A DNA stretch of 64,000 nucleotides from Bradyrhizobium iriomotense (GCF_030160715.1 NZ_BSOW01000020.1:62001-126000); one strand, 5' to 3'; shown: positions 42,994-51,907, counted from the stretch's first letter. Program-made: numbers and translations. The notes: a model not told the origin generated them from the sequence alone.

Positions 42994-43722
42994 TCAGGAG
43001 GATTGCGTGGCGTTCCATAGCATGGAGAGCCCCGCCGCGACCATGATGGCGTCCATCACCATGCGGAATACGTCCGGCTTCATGTGCAGCACGAAGCGCT
43101 TGGCGATGAACGCGCCGAACATCAGCGAGGAGCCTGCGATGAGGCCTTTGATCGCGACATCACCGGTCAGCGCGCCGAAGCGTTCGAAGGTCACGGATTT
43201 CGACAGGTAAAGGCCGAGCGAGGAGGCGGCTTCGGTCGCGAGGAAGGCGCCCTTGGTGAGGCCGTAGAACAGAAACAGTGGCACGCTGAGCGGGCCCGTC
43301 GAGACCACGATGCCGGTGAGATAGCCGATGGCCGCGCCACCGATCGCCAGATGCCAGAGATTGGCTTTCAGATCGTGCCGCGCGAGCCAGTGCCGCGCCG
43401 GCACCATCGCGATCAGGAAGACGCCGATCGCGATATCTACGGCGTGCGAGGGCAGCGCCAGCAGCGTCCGTGCGCCGAGCGCTGCGGCGGGAATGCCGGT
43501 GATGGAATAGGCCGCGCACGCCTTCCAGTCGACCTCGCGCCACCAGGCGAGGATTCGCGACAGGTTCGCCATCACGGCGGCGACCGCCATGATCGGCACC
43601 GCTTCCTTCGGCCCATATTCATAGACCAGCACCGGCATCAGCATGATCGACGACCCCGTGCCGACGATGCCGGAAATGGTGCCGGCGATCAGGCCGACGA
43701 CGAGGACGAACAGGAAGGCCAA
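42994..43722 (-). CDS. Sulfite exporter TauE/SafE family protein
   Basis: A membrane protein of about 242 residues with around eight hydrophobic segments. The first half has AGTISGIVGTGSSIMLMPVL and the second half AIGYLTGIVVSTGPLSVPLF, the two TauE/SafE repeats. TTG at 43722 with GGAG eight bases upstream gives a start just before the first helix; the open frame extends 20 residues further to 43782, so the start is uncertain. The substrate is unknown. It precedes radA by 19 bp. Confidence 0.82.
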   Translation of the reverse strand: MAFLFVLVVGLIAGTISGIVGTGSSIMLMPVLVYEYGPKEAVPIMAVAAVMANLSRILAWWREVDWKACAAYSITGIPAAALGARTLLALPSHAVDIAIGVFLIAMVPARHWLARHDLKANLWHLAIGGAAIGYLTGIVVSTGPLSVPLFLFYGLTKGAFLATEAASSLGLYLSKSVTFERFGALTGDVAIKGLIAGSSLMFGAFIAKRFVLHMKPDVFRMVMDAIMVAAGLSMLWNATQSS

Positions 43723-43815
43723 GGGGAGGCTCCGGGAATCGGGGGAGTGTAGCCGGGGGCGTTCCTGTGGGCGAATGCGCAATGGTGGAAGCGTGGGTGC
43801 TGCTGTGCACTCACT

Positions 43816-43975
43816 CTCGTGTCCCGGCCGCGCTGCAACGCCCTTAGCGTTGCGGCGCAGAGCCGGGACTCATCCTGCACGCGTTCCTCTCGGAAGCGTG
43901 GGCCCCGGCTCTGCAGCGCACCGTTGAGGAAACGCTGCGCTGCGTCCGGGGCACGAGAGCGGGATCCGGTTTCCC
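43816..43975. repeat. Interspersed palindromic repeat, copy A
   Basis: A GC-rich stretch with several hairpins such as CGCAACGC-type arms and a right end GCTGCGTCCGGGGCACGAGA. The right part (43898-43968) is shared with the copy near 45989-46056. It is a non-coding intergenic repeat. Confidence 0.6.
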
Positions 43976-44071
43976 GATTCAACTTTCAAACAGCAGCACA
44001 TGCTGACAGCATGTTGGCAGCAGGGCTCGGCTACGACCATCTCCTGCCATTTTCGAAACGAGGAGCGGGTC

Positions 44072-44440
44072 ATGCCGGTCGAGGGAAGCTGCCATTGCGG
44101 CGAGACGGTGTTCGAGGTCACGGAGGCCCCCGTCAGCATAACGCGCTGCACCTGTTCGCTCTGCGCCAAGCGCGGGGCACTATGGGCCTATTACACGCCG
44201 GCGCAGTTCCGCCTGCTCTCTCCGCAAGAGAACGTCGCGACCTATCAATGGGGCAGTCGCACCGTCAAGCATCATTATTGCGCGAGCTGCGGCTGCGGCA
44301 CCTATTCGGAGTCGCCGGACTGGTCGACCGGCAAGCCCGACTTCGACAATCCCAAGGTCGCGATCAACGCGCGCCTGTTCGACGATTTCGATCTCGATGC
44401 GGTGCCGGTGAACGTGATCGACGGCAAGAATTTGTGGTGA
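44072..44440 (+). CDS. GFA family (glutathione-dependent formaldehyde-activating-like) zinc protein
   Basis: A 122-residue protein of the GFA/Mss4-like fold. Zinc ligands are visible in GSCHCGETVFEV, RCTCSLCAKRG and HYCASCGCGTYSES. Despite the family name, most members have no proven activity on formaldehyde. GAGGAGCGG precedes the ATG at 44072, so longer frames from upstream are rejected. It is a single gene between a repeat and a DUF1127 gene. Confidence 0.87.
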   Translation: MPVEGSCHCGETVFEVTEAPVSITRCTCSLCAKRGALWAYYTPAQFRLLSPQENVATYQWGSRTVKHHYCASCGCGTYSESPDWSTGKPDFDNPKVAINARLFDDFDLDAVPVNVIDGKNLW

Positions 44441-44496
44441 CTGCGCGTACTCGCAAGTGCGTTAGTTGAGACTTTTTCGGCGGCGCGCAGTCTTGT

Positions 44497-44739
44497 TCAC
44501 GGCGGGAGGACGGCGCCGCGCGGGTCGGAGGCGCGATTGGAGGAGACGTAGTCGATCTCGCCGCGCCCGATGCCGAAATCGAGCAGCTCCCGGTCACTCA
44601 GACCAGCTAACTTGGCGCGCAACGTCTCGCGTGTGCGCCATTCGACAAACGCAGCGCGGCAATGGGCGAGGACTGCGAAGCCGAGCCGCCCAGTCGCGGT
44701 ATTCCGCCGTGACTCGAATACGTTAAAGGCCGTTGTCAT
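44497..44739 (-). CDS. DUF1127 domain protein
   Basis: An 80-residue protein with a C-terminal DUF1127 (YjiS-like) segment: WRTRETLRAKLAGLSDRELL then DFGIGRGEIDYV. Some alphaproteobacterial DUF1127 proteins bind RNA and affect phosphate or stress metabolism, but this one is untested. The ATG at 44739 follows GGAGATATCC-type sequence; the longer frame to 44787 is rejected. It is convergent with the GFA gene. Confidence 0.82.
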   Translation of the reverse strand: MTTAFNVFESRRNTATGRLGFAVLAHCRAAFVEWRTRETLRAKLAGLSDRELLDFGIGRGEIDYVSSNRASDPRGAVLPP

Positions 44740-44885
44740 CGGGATATCTCCCGGCGTTGTTTCGCTCGGGGCAGGATGCCCGGACACGGCAAGGCACGCT
44801 TGACAGCCGGCTTACATTTTCCTTACCGGCGGCTTATTTTTTCGCGTCAGTTGGCAGGGGGGCGCCCACCCAGGGGTTCATTCGT

Positions 44886-45656
44886 CTATTTCAGCACGAT
44901 CCACGCCGGCGCGTGATCGCTGGCGCGGTCCTCGCCGCGGACTTTCTTGTCCACGCTCGCCTTAATCAGCCGCGGCGCAAGCATCGGGCTTAGCAGCAAA
45001 TGATCGAGGCGCAAACCAGCATCGCGCGGCCAGCGGTTCCGCTTGTAGTCCCAGAAGGTGTAGATGCGCTTCTCAGGATGCAGCTCACGGATGGCATCGC
45101 ACCAGCCTTGTGTGATCAGTGAGGCAAAGGCCGCGCGGCTCTTGGGCTGGATCAGGGCGTCCTTGTCCCAGGATCTCGTCGGATAGATGTCGAGCGCGGT
45201 CGGGGCGACGTTGTAGTCGCCGGCGAGCACGACCGGCAGGTCCTGTTTGAGAAAGGTCTTCGCGTGGCGCTTCAGGCGCGCGAACCAGTCGAGCTTGTAG
45301 TCGAATTTCGGTCCGGGCTGCGGGTTGCCATTCGGCAAATAGATGCTTGTGACGATGATGCCGCGCACGGCGGCCTCGATGTAGCGCGCCTCGATGTCGT
45401 CAGCGTCGCCGGGCAAGCGGTCGCGGGTCAACACGGGCTCGGCATTGCGCGCGAGAATGGCGACGCCGTTCCAGGTCTTCTGTCCGCGCCAGACCGCGCC
45501 GTAGCCGGCTTTCTCGATCGCAGCGCGCGGGAACTCGCGATCGCTTGCTTTCAACTCCTGCAATGCCACGATTTCGGGCTTCGCCGCGCGCAGCCAGGCC
45601 AACAAATTCGGCAGGCGGCGATTGATATTGTTGATGTTGAATGTCGCAATCTTCAT
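44886..45656 (-). CDS. xthA: Exodeoxyribonuclease III
   Basis: A 256-residue AP endonuclease/3'-5' exonuclease. The conserved acid in LQELKASD, the GDYNVAP Asp/Asn pair, and the C-terminal SDHAPAW His are the metal and catalytic residues of the exonuclease III family. It removes abasic sites and 3' blocks from DNA. The ATG at 45656 begins MKIATFNINN, the usual N-terminus. It is divergent from a small Cys-rich protein gene across 41 bp. Confidence 0.93.
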   Translation of the reverse strand: MKIATFNINNINRRLPNLLAWLRAAKPEIVALQELKASDREFPRAAIEKAGYGAVWRGQKTWNGVAILARNAEPVLTRDRLPGDADDIEARYIEAAVRGIIVTSIYLPNGNPQPGPKFDYKLDWFARLKRHAKTFLKQDLPVVLAGDYNVAPTALDIYPTRSWDKDALIQPKSRAAFASLITQGWCDAIRELHPEKRIYTFWDYKRNRWPRDAGLRLDHLLLSPMLAPRLIKASVDKKVRGEDRASDHAPAWIVLK

Positions 45657-45697
45657 GTAGAGCTAACCGGCTTCTGCCTTCCGTATCCGGAGATACA

Positions 45698-45916
45698 ATG
45701 TCCAAGTTGAGCTTTGCCGCTATCGTCGTCGCCGTCGCGTTCTCCGGTGTCGCTTCGGCACAATCGTCCGATCCGCGCGGCGCGTGCAAGGCGGACTATG
45801 ACAAATTCTGCGCGGGCATCGCCCCCGGCGGCGGCAAGATCATCGCCTGCCTCAATGCCAAGCGCGATCAACTCAGCGCGTCTTGCAAGACCGCGCTGGA
45901 TAGCCGAAAGAAGTAG
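45698..45916 (+). CDS. Small secreted Cys-rich-repeat protein
   Basis: A 72-residue protein with a signal peptide cleaved after ASA (about residue 21). The mature part has one Cys-rich (GLG1-like) repeat: ACKADYDKFCAG...ACLNAKRDQLSASCKTAL, with four Cys that probably form two disulfides. The function is unknown; related short secreted proteins are common in rhizobia. ATG at 45698 follows CCGGAGA. Confidence 0.8.
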   Translation: MSKLSFAAIVVAVAFSGVASAQSSDPRGACKADYDKFCAGIAPGGGKIIACLNAKRDQLSASCKTALDSRKK

Positions 45917-45929
45917 GCCTCGTGTTCCG

Positions 45930-46056
45930 GACGCGGTGCAGCGTGTAACGCTGCTCCACAGAGCAGCGATCCATTTTACCAGAAGCACTGGGCCCCGGCC
46001 CAGCAGCGCATTACGCCGCGAAGAGCGGCGCACTGCGCTGCGTCCGGGGCACGAGA
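45930..46056. repeat. Interspersed palindromic repeat, copy B
   Basis: It contains GGGCCCCGGC followed by CAGCAGCGCATTACGCCGCG and ends in GCTGCGTCCGGGGCACGAGA, matching the right part of the repeat at 43816-43975. It lies directly after the Cys-rich protein gene and can fold into several hairpins. Confidence 0.6.
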
Positions 46057-46065
46057 TCTCTGTCT

Positions 46066-46167
46066 AAAGCATGATCCGGAAAAGTGTGAAGCGGTTTTCC
46101 GAAAAGATCATGCGCAAACAACAACCTAAAGCGCGATGACGATTCATCCTAATCTCATCGCGCTTTA
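46066..46167. repeat. Rhizobial interspersed repeat overlapping the alr stop codon
   Basis: The first half holds GCATGATC (46069-46076) and its inverted copy (46106-46113) around AAAAGTGTGAAGCGGTTTTC, a well-known Rhizobiales intergenic repeat. The second half is a hairpin with 13-bp arms TAAAGCGCGATGA/TCATCGCGCTTTA (46127-46139 and 46155-46167). The right arm contains the alr stop codon, so the hairpin probably serves as its terminator. Confidence 0.75.
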
Positions 46168-47460
46168 GCCCGGCAGTGGCGGCGGGCTTGCCGGCTGCTC
46201 CAATGGCGGCGGCGCGGGTGGCTCGGCGGCAGGCGTCGCGGCAGGCTGCGCGAGGACCGGCTGTTCGACCGGCGCTTGTGCATTGCCGCCCTTGTAGACG
46301 CGGGCATAGCGTTGGCCGAGGCTCGTCAGCACCTCGTATCCGATTGTGCCGAAATGATGCGCGAGCTCGTCGACGGTGATGCCTTCGCCGAGCAGCGTCG
46401 CCATGTGGCCGCGCCGCACCGCGTTCGGCGGCAGATCGGTGATGTCGATCGCGATCAGATCCATGGAGACGCGGCCCGCGACCGGACAGCGCTTGCCGGC
46501 GACGATCACCTCGGCGCCGCGGGTGCCGTCATTGGAGCTGGCGGCGCGGAAGTAGCCGTCGGCATAGCCGACCGCGATGATCGCGAGCTTCGTTGGGCGC
46601 CGCGCCGTCCAGGTGCCGCCATAGCCGACGCTCTCGCCGCGCTCGATGTTGCGGATCTGCACGATGCGGGCCTTGAGATCGACCACCGGCTGCATCGGAT
46701 TGTCGGCCTCCGGCGTCGGGTTGACGCCGTAGAGCGCTGCGCCCGGCCGCACCAGCTCGAACTGGAAGGGGGCGCCCAGGAAGATCCCGGACGAATTGGC
46801 GAGCGCCGCAGGCACGCCCGCGAATTCGCTCGCGATGGCGCGGAAGGCCGCGAGCTGTTTTGCGTTGACCTGGCTGTTGAGCTGTTCGGCGGAGACCAGA
46901 TGGCTCATCACCAGTGTAATGCCGTGATCGCCGGCATGGATGCGCGGGATGATGGCCTGCGCCTCCTGAAGCGTCAGCCCGAGCCGGTTCATCCCGGTGT
47001 CGATGTGGATGGCAGCGCCTCCGGTCCAGCCCGTGCGGCGGCAGAACACGTCCCATTCGGCGAGCTCGTTGAGATCGCCGATCACGGGGCGGCAGTCGAT
47101 CTTGGCGTAATGCTCGCCGGTGTTCTGGAAATAGCCGCCAAGCACGTAGATCGTCGCGGTCGGCACCGCCGCGCGCGCGGTGCGCGCTTCCTCGATCGTC
47201 GCGACGAAAAAGGTCTTGCAGCCCGCCTTGTGCAGGGCGCGCGCCACCGGCTCAGTGCCGCAGCCATAGGCGTCGGCCTTGATCACGGCGGCGCATTCGG
47301 CCGGCACCGCGGTCTTCTCGAGCTTGCGCCAATTGGCGACGACCGCGTCGAGGTCGACAGTGAGCACGCCGCCATAGGCGGCGAGCGCCGCGGCCTGGTT
47401 GGCATCCGCGGAGAGGAGGCCGTTTTGCGGGATGTGGTTCGGATCGGACGCCATTGTCAT
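46165..47460 (-). CDS. alr: Alanine racemase
   Basis: A 431-residue PLP enzyme that makes D-alanine for peptidoglycan. The PLP Lys lies in CAAVIKADAYGCG, and the Tyr base in SVGYGGTWTA. The core ends near residue 390; an extra tail of about 40 residues is rich in Pro and Ala (EPPAPPPLEQPASPPPLPG) and is unusual for the family. Starts at 47460 or 47454 are both possible. The gene follows dnaB on the same strand, as in related genomes. Confidence 0.93.
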   Translation of the reverse strand: MTMASDPNHIPQNGLLSADANQAAALAAYGGVLTVDLDAVVANWRKLEKTAVPAECAAVIKADAYGCGTEPVARALHKAGCKTFFVATIEEARTARAAVPTATIYVLGGYFQNTGEHYAKIDCRPVIGDLNELAEWDVFCRRTGWTGGAAIHIDTGMNRLGLTLQEAQAIIPRIHAGDHGITLVMSHLVSAEQLNSQVNAKQLAAFRAIASEFAGVPAALANSSGIFLGAPFQFELVRPGAALYGVNPTPEADNPMQPVVDLKARIVQIRNIERGESVGYGGTWTARRPTKLAIIAVGYADGYFRAASSNDGTRGAEVIVAGKRCPVAGRVSMDLIAIDITDLPPNAVRRGHMATLLGEGITVDELAHHFGTIGYEVLTSLGQRYARVYKGGNAQAPVEQPVLAQPAATPAAEPPAPPPLEQPASPPPLPG

Positions 47461-47500
47461 GGCGTCGTTTTACGCAAGGGGCCGCTCTGGTTCAAGGAAC

Positions 47501-49012
47501 TCAGTAGTCGCTGCCGCTACGAGCCGGCAGCTGACTGTCAGGTGCGAGGTCTCCGAACCGCGTGACTGAGGCTTCGAACGCCAAATCGACGGTGCCGGTC
47601 GGGCCGTGGCGCTGCTTGCCGATGATGACCTCGGCCTTTCCGTGCGCAAGACTCATGTCAAGCTGCCACTTTTCGTGTTCAGGCGTGCCTGGGCGGGGCT
47701 CCTTCATCGCGAGGTAATATTCCTCGCGGTAAACGAACAGCACGACGTCGGCGTCCTGCTCGATTGATCCGGATTCACGCAAGTCGGAGAGTTGCGGCCG
47801 TTTGTCGTCGCGGGATTCGACCTGGCGTGAGAGCTGGGACAGCGCGATGACGGGAACGTTGAGCTCCTTGGCGAGCGCCTTCAGACTGGTTGTGATCTCC
47901 GTGATTTCCTGCACGCGGCTGTCACTGGCGCGCTTGCCCGAGCCCGAGAGCAGCTGGATGTAGTCGATTACGAGCAGGTCGAGGCCCTTCTGTCGCTTCA
48001 GCCGGCGCGCGCGCGCCATTAATTGCGAGATCGACAGGCCACCAGTCGCGTCGACATAGAACGGCAGCGATTGCAGCTCGATCGAGACTTCCCGGATCTT
48101 CTCGAAATCGGCCTCCGAGATGCCACCGCGGCGGATGTGGGAGGAGGGAACGCCCGTGCGCTCGGCCACGATACGCGTGGCAAGCTGGTCGGCCGACATT
48201 TCGCAGGAGAAGAAGCCGATCACGCCGCCATTGGCGGCCTTCGTGGTGCCGTCGGCCTGGAGTTCCGGAACGTAGGCTCGTGCGACGTTGTAGGCGATGT
48301 TGGTCGCAAGCGAGGTCTTGCCCATGCCGGGACGGCCCGCGACGATGATGAGGTCGGAGTGCTGCAGGCCACCCATCTTGGTGTCGAGATCGCGCATGCC
48401 GGTCGAGATGCCGGACAGCTTTCCGTCGCGCTGGAACGCCTTTGCCGCGAGGTCGACCGCAACCGCCAACGCTTGCGAGAATTTTTGGAAGCCACCGTCA
48501 TAGCGGCCGGACTCGGCCAGTTCGTAAAGCTTTCGCTCGGCGTCCTCGATCTGCGCCCGCGGCTGGAAATCGACCGGGGCGTCATAGGCCACATTGACCA
48601 TGTCCTCGCCGATGCCGATCAGGTCACGCCGCAACGATAGGTCGTAGACGGTACGGCCATAGTCCTGGGCGTTGATGATGGTGGTTGCTTCCGCCGCGAG
48701 CCGCGCCAGATATTGCCCGATGGTCATGCCGCCGACGTCGGTATCGGCGGGCAGGAACGTCTTCAGCGTCACCGGGGTGGCGATCTTGCCCATCCGGATC
48801 AGGCTGCCGGCGGTCTCGAAGATCGTCTGGTGCAGCGGCTCGAAGAAGTGCTTGGGCTCGAGGAAGTCGGAGACGCGGTAGAAGGCGTCGTTGTTGACCA
48901 GAATGGCGCCCAGAAGGCTCTGTTCCGCCTCGATGTTGTGCGGTGCGCTCCGGTAGGCGGGGGTTCCGGCATCGGGCGCGAGTTTCAGGACGGTGGAATC
49001 AGTCAGAGCCAT
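47501..49012 (-). CDS. dnaB: Replicative DNA helicase DnaB
   Basis: A 503-residue hexameric helicase that unwinds DNA at the replication fork. The N-terminal domain starts AYRSAPHNIEAEQSLLGAIL; the RecA-like domain has Walker A GRPGMGKTSLATNI and Walker B LLVIDYIQLL, followed by SQLSRQVESR and SDLRESGSIEQDADVV. No intein is present. It is followed by alr on the same strand. A perfect inverted repeat lies about 90 bp upstream of its ATG. Confidence 0.96.
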   Translation of the reverse strand: MALTDSTVLKLAPDAGTPAYRSAPHNIEAEQSLLGAILVNNDAFYRVSDFLEPKHFFEPLHQTIFETAGSLIRMGKIATPVTLKTFLPADTDVGGMTIGQYLARLAAEATTIINAQDYGRTVYDLSLRRDLIGIGEDMVNVAYDAPVDFQPRAQIEDAERKLYELAESGRYDGGFQKFSQALAVAVDLAAKAFQRDGKLSGISTGMRDLDTKMGGLQHSDLIIVAGRPGMGKTSLATNIAYNVARAYVPELQADGTTKAANGGVIGFFSCEMSADQLATRIVAERTGVPSSHIRRGGISEADFEKIREVSIELQSLPFYVDATGGLSISQLMARARRLKRQKGLDLLVIDYIQLLSGSGKRASDSRVQEITEITTSLKALAKELNVPVIALSQLSRQVESRDDKRPQLSDLRESGSIEQDADVVLFVYREEYYLAMKEPRPGTPEHEKWQLDMSLAHGKAEVIIGKQRHGPTGTVDLAFEASVTRFGDLAPDSQLPARSGSDY

Positions 49013-49101
49013 CGATCGTTTCGTACTTTTTCGTTGCGAGCGCGGGCCGGGGATAAAGCGCTTCTCTCCGACGCAGTGAAAGCGCCCGCATGCCTTATGC
49101 C

Positions 49102-49129
49102 CGATTCACACAACGCCGTGTGTGAATCG
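49102..49129. promoter_or_regulatory. 11-bp inverted repeat upstream of dnaB
   Basis: CGATTCACACA (49102-49112) and its exact reverse complement (49119-49129) are separated by six bases. They lie in the 350-bp region between dnaB and a small gene (49013-49362), which otherwise shows no gene. A regulator-binding site is the simplest reading. Confidence 0.5.
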
Positions 49130-49362
49130 TCTCGTCGCGCGTTGTCAACGCTTGACGGTTGCTGCTGCGCCGACGGCCGAGTCTTCGCACCGCTGCCTGG
49201 TGGAAATGTGAGGAGCTTGAAGGGGTTCGCCGGGTTTATGGCAGCGGGCTCCGTCCGCCTCGGACGGGCCGCGGAAAAATCCGGATGATGTGAACCTTAT
49301 ATGTCGGCGCGCAGACCAAATTTGCAGGCGCGCATCATGCGGCGCACTGGCCGGCCGACTGT

Positions 49363-49482
49363 TTAGACGATCAGGAGGTAGACCAGCGCAACCAGGGCGG
49401 CGGCAACGCCGGTGGCGATCAACGCATAGTCGGTACGGAGATCGTCCTGCACGTCGAAGGAGGTTTGGATCTTCTTGCTCAT
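49363..49482 (-). CDS. 39-residue single-pass membrane protein
   Basis: A short frame from ATG 49482: a polar N-terminus (MSKKIQTSFDVQDDLRTDY) followed by one transmembrane helix (ALIATGVAAALVALVYLLIV) that ends at the stop codon, a clear tail-anchored layout. Codon use is like neighbouring genes. I recognise no named family; small proteins of this type are conserved in Rhizobiales by my recollection. The ribosome binding site is weak. Confidence 0.6.
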   Translation of the reverse strand: MSKKIQTSFDVQDDLRTDYALIATGVAAALVALVYLLIV

Positions 49483-49618
49483 GGTGACGGTCTAGGACAA
49501 TTCCGACCACCACTTTGTGAAGCAGATCACAGAAGCCCGGATTCTTTCGGGTGAGCTTGGAACGAGCCGGCGGGCAGGGAATTAATCCGATTCGCGGCCG
49601 TCAGGAGACGAGGCGACG

Positions 49619-49840
49619 ATGCGGCAGAAGCTGCAGACATTGCATCAGGCTTGGCATCAGGCTTGGAAAAGCGAGGCAGGCAGCCGGATCTGGCTGTCGG
49701 CGCTGATTGCTGCCATGGAGGACGCTTCCCGCCCGGAACCTGAGCGGTCCAAGCTGCCGGCCGAGACTCTGGCGCAGTTCCGTGCGCAGCTCGCGCTGCC
49801 GGTCTCGCGACTCTATCCAGCCTCGCGCCTGCGCCACTAG
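49619..49840 (+). CDS. Small hypothetical protein
   Basis: A 73-residue protein (MRQKLQTLHQAWHQAW...), mainly helical in composition, with no signal peptide or membrane segment. AGGAGACGAGG stands before the ATG at 49619, which supports expression. No family is recognised. It lies between the 39-residue membrane protein gene (other strand) and the cytochrome-like gene. Confidence 0.5.
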   Translation: MRQKLQTLHQAWHQAWKSEAGSRIWLSALIAAMEDASRPEPERSKLPAETLAQFRAQLALPVSRLYPASRLRH

Positions 49841-50099
49841 CCTTTATTTTCATTTTTCGCCCGCCAGCTTCAGCCTCGGCTTGCTGCCGATCTCCAGGCC
49901 GCGCAGCTGCGCCTCCTCATGGGCGAGGCCGGTTCAGGACCTGCTATTGCGTTGTGTTCAAAGCCGATATTCGCAAAACGCGCGATCACATCCTTGCGTC
50001 ATGAGCGCGCTTCCAATTGCAGCGCAATCGGATAAAAGGTGACCCGCCGCCGGCGCCGCCTGACGCGCGCCGGCCGGCAGTTTCAATGGAGATGACGGG

Positions 50100-51158
50100 A
50101 TGTCGAGCCGTGCGCTCAGCCTCGCGACGGTGTTGCTTCTGATTGGCCTTGGCGCTCCAGAGGCGGCGTTTGCGCAGGCGACGAACCTCGAGGCCGGCAA
50201 GAGCCCGTCCCAGATCTTCGCCCAGACCTGCAATGCCTGCCACAAGTCGCCTCGTGGGCTGCTCAAGTCGGTGCCGCCGGGCTCGCTGCCGGGCTTTTTG
50301 CGCCAGCACTACACCACGAGCTCCGACATGGCGGGCGTGCTCTCCTCCTACCTCGTCTCCAACGGAGCGACCGACGCGCGCTATCAGGCCAAGGACGGCA
50401 AGGACAAGAAGGACGGCGCCAAGGAGAAGGACAAGGAGAAGGAGGCCAATTCCAGCGCCACGCAACAGCCCGAGCATCCCAGCCGGCGTCAGCGTCAGGA
50501 CGCGGCGAAGCCTGACGGTGAAAGCGCTCCGGCGTCCGAGACCGGCCGCGCGGGTTCGAGGCGGATGGCGCGGCCGAGCGAAGAGGGTGCGAAGGACGGT
50601 GCCAAGCCCGATGGCCAGGCGACCAGTGACCGCAGCCCCGAGGGCCGCAAGTCCAAGCAGCGTCTGAGCAAGCGCGGCAAGCCCGAGCCCGAGGAAGCTC
50701 CGAAGGCTGATGCGCCCAAGGGCGAAACGCCCAAGGAGATGCCTGCCGCAGCCGAGGACAAGAAGAGCGAGCCCAAGAACGATACAAAGAACGACAGCGC
50801 CAAGATCGATACCGATACCAAGCCCGACAGCGCAAAGGATAAGCCGGCGGAGAAGCCGGCCGATAAGCCCGAGAGCGCCAAGGTCGAGCCTTCGACCAGC
50901 CAGAGCCCCGCGCTGCGGTCCGATCCGGTGCCGCAGGTGACGCCGGCTCCGCCGGCCTCTGCGAAACCGGCCGAGGCTGCGCCTGAGCAGAAGCCGGCCG
51001 ACACCGCGGCGAAGCCCGCCGATGCCTCTTCAAACGGCAGCGGCGCCTCTGCACCAGCGGCGGCCAAGCCCCAGGACGCGCCGCCGGCTGCGACCGCGAC
51101 CGCCCCGCCGGCTCCGGCCGAGCCGTCCGGCTCGCCGACCCCGCCGATCTCCCGCTAG
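50100..51158 (+). CDS. Exported cytochrome c-like protein with long disordered tail
   Basis: A 352-residue protein with a signal peptide (cleavage near AFA-QA, residue 25). Residues about 30-90 carry a heme c motif CNACH (QIFAQTCNACHKSPRGLLKS) and a short helical region with LPGFLRQHYTTSSDMAGVLS. About 260 further residues are low-complexity, rich in Lys, Pro, Ala, Glu and Asp. A distal Met ligand is possible at SSDMAGV. Whether heme is attached is unproven. It stands alone. Confidence 0.75.
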   Translation: MSSRALSLATVLLLIGLGAPEAAFAQATNLEAGKSPSQIFAQTCNACHKSPRGLLKSVPPGSLPGFLRQHYTTSSDMAGVLSSYLVSNGATDARYQAKDGKDKKDGAKEKDKEKEANSSATQQPEHPSRRQRQDAAKPDGESAPASETGRAGSRRMARPSEEGAKDGAKPDGQATSDRSPEGRKSKQRLSKRGKPEPEEAPKADAPKGETPKEMPAAAEDKKSEPKNDTKNDSAKIDTDTKPDSAKDKPAEKPADKPESAKVEPSTSQSPALRSDPVPQVTPAPPASAKPAEAAPEQKPADTAAKPADASSNGSGASAPAAAKPQDAPPAATATAPPAPAEPSGSPTPPISR

Positions 51159-51243
51159 AGAGACGTTCATTTCGTCACTGCACCGGAGGCTGCTCATCGC
51201 GGCCTCCGCGTCGTCGCGATGCTGAGCGAGGACGTCGCGGCCA

Positions 51244-51276
51244 AAACGAAAAGCCCGGCCGCATAGGCGGCCGGGC
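51244..51276 (-). terminator. Rho-independent terminator of the rpsF-rplI operon
   Basis: On the minus strand a 10-bp stem GCCCGGCCGC/GCGGCCGGGC with a CTAT loop is followed by TTTTCGTTT. It lies 25 bp after the rplI stop codon. Confidence 0.85.
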
Positions 51277-51301
51277 CTCCGTTTGGCGCGTGAGCGCGGG
51301 C

Positions 51302-51907
51302 TTACTTCTCGGTTTCTTCCACAGCCGGAGCCGGCTGCACGTCGTCGTGCTGGGCTTCCGGATCGAAGAACTCGCCGGCGGCGGCGATCGCCTCGGCGGC
51401 GGCGTCGCGGTCCTCGTTGCGGGTCGAGATGTCCTCGCCGCGGTTGATGCGCTCGGCTTCTTCCTGGCTGCGCGCAACCGTCACGGTGACCTCGATCTCG
51501 ACCTCCGGGTGGACGGCGATCGTGATGGTGTGCTTGCCGATGGTCTTGATCGGCGCGTCGAGCTGCACCTGCGGACGGGCGAGCGAAACGCCATCGGCCT
51601 CGAACGCCATGACGACGTCGCGCACGGTGACCGACCCGAACAGCTGGCCGGCCTCCGAAGCCTGACGGATCACGACGATGTTTCTGCCCGCGATCTTCTC
51701 GGCGACCTTGGACGCCTCGCCCTTGGCCTGGAGGTTGCGCACCTCGAGCTCGGCCTTCATGCCGTCATACTTGGCGCGGTTGTCGGCGGTGGCGCGCAGC
51801 GCCTTGCCGCGCTTGAGCAGGAAATTGCGGGCATAGCCGTCGCGAACCTTCACGACTTCGCCCATCTGGCCGAGCTTGGCGACGCGTTCCAGCAAAATGA
51901 CTTCCAT
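51302..51907 (-). CDS. rplI: 50S ribosomal protein L9
   Basis: A 201-residue L9 with the conserved N-terminal 23S rRNA-binding domain (MEVILLERVAKLGQMGEVVK, VRDGYARNFLLKRGKALRAT), the long connecting helix and C-terminal domain. It is longer than the 150-residue E. coli form because of an acidic C-terminal tail. AAAAGGAGA precedes the ATG at 51907. It is the last gene of the rpsF-rpsR-DUF2232-rplI operon and is followed by an intrinsic terminator. Confidence 0.95.
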   Translation of the reverse strand: MEVILLERVAKLGQMGEVVKVRDGYARNFLLKRGKALRATADNRAKYDGMKAELEVRNLQAKGEASKVAEKIAGRNIVVIRQASEAGQLFGSVTVRDVVMAFEADGVSLARPQVQLDAPIKTIGKHTITIAVHPEVEIEVTVTVARSQEEAERINRGEDISTRNEDRDAAAEAIAAAGEFFDPEAQHDDVQPAPAVEETEK

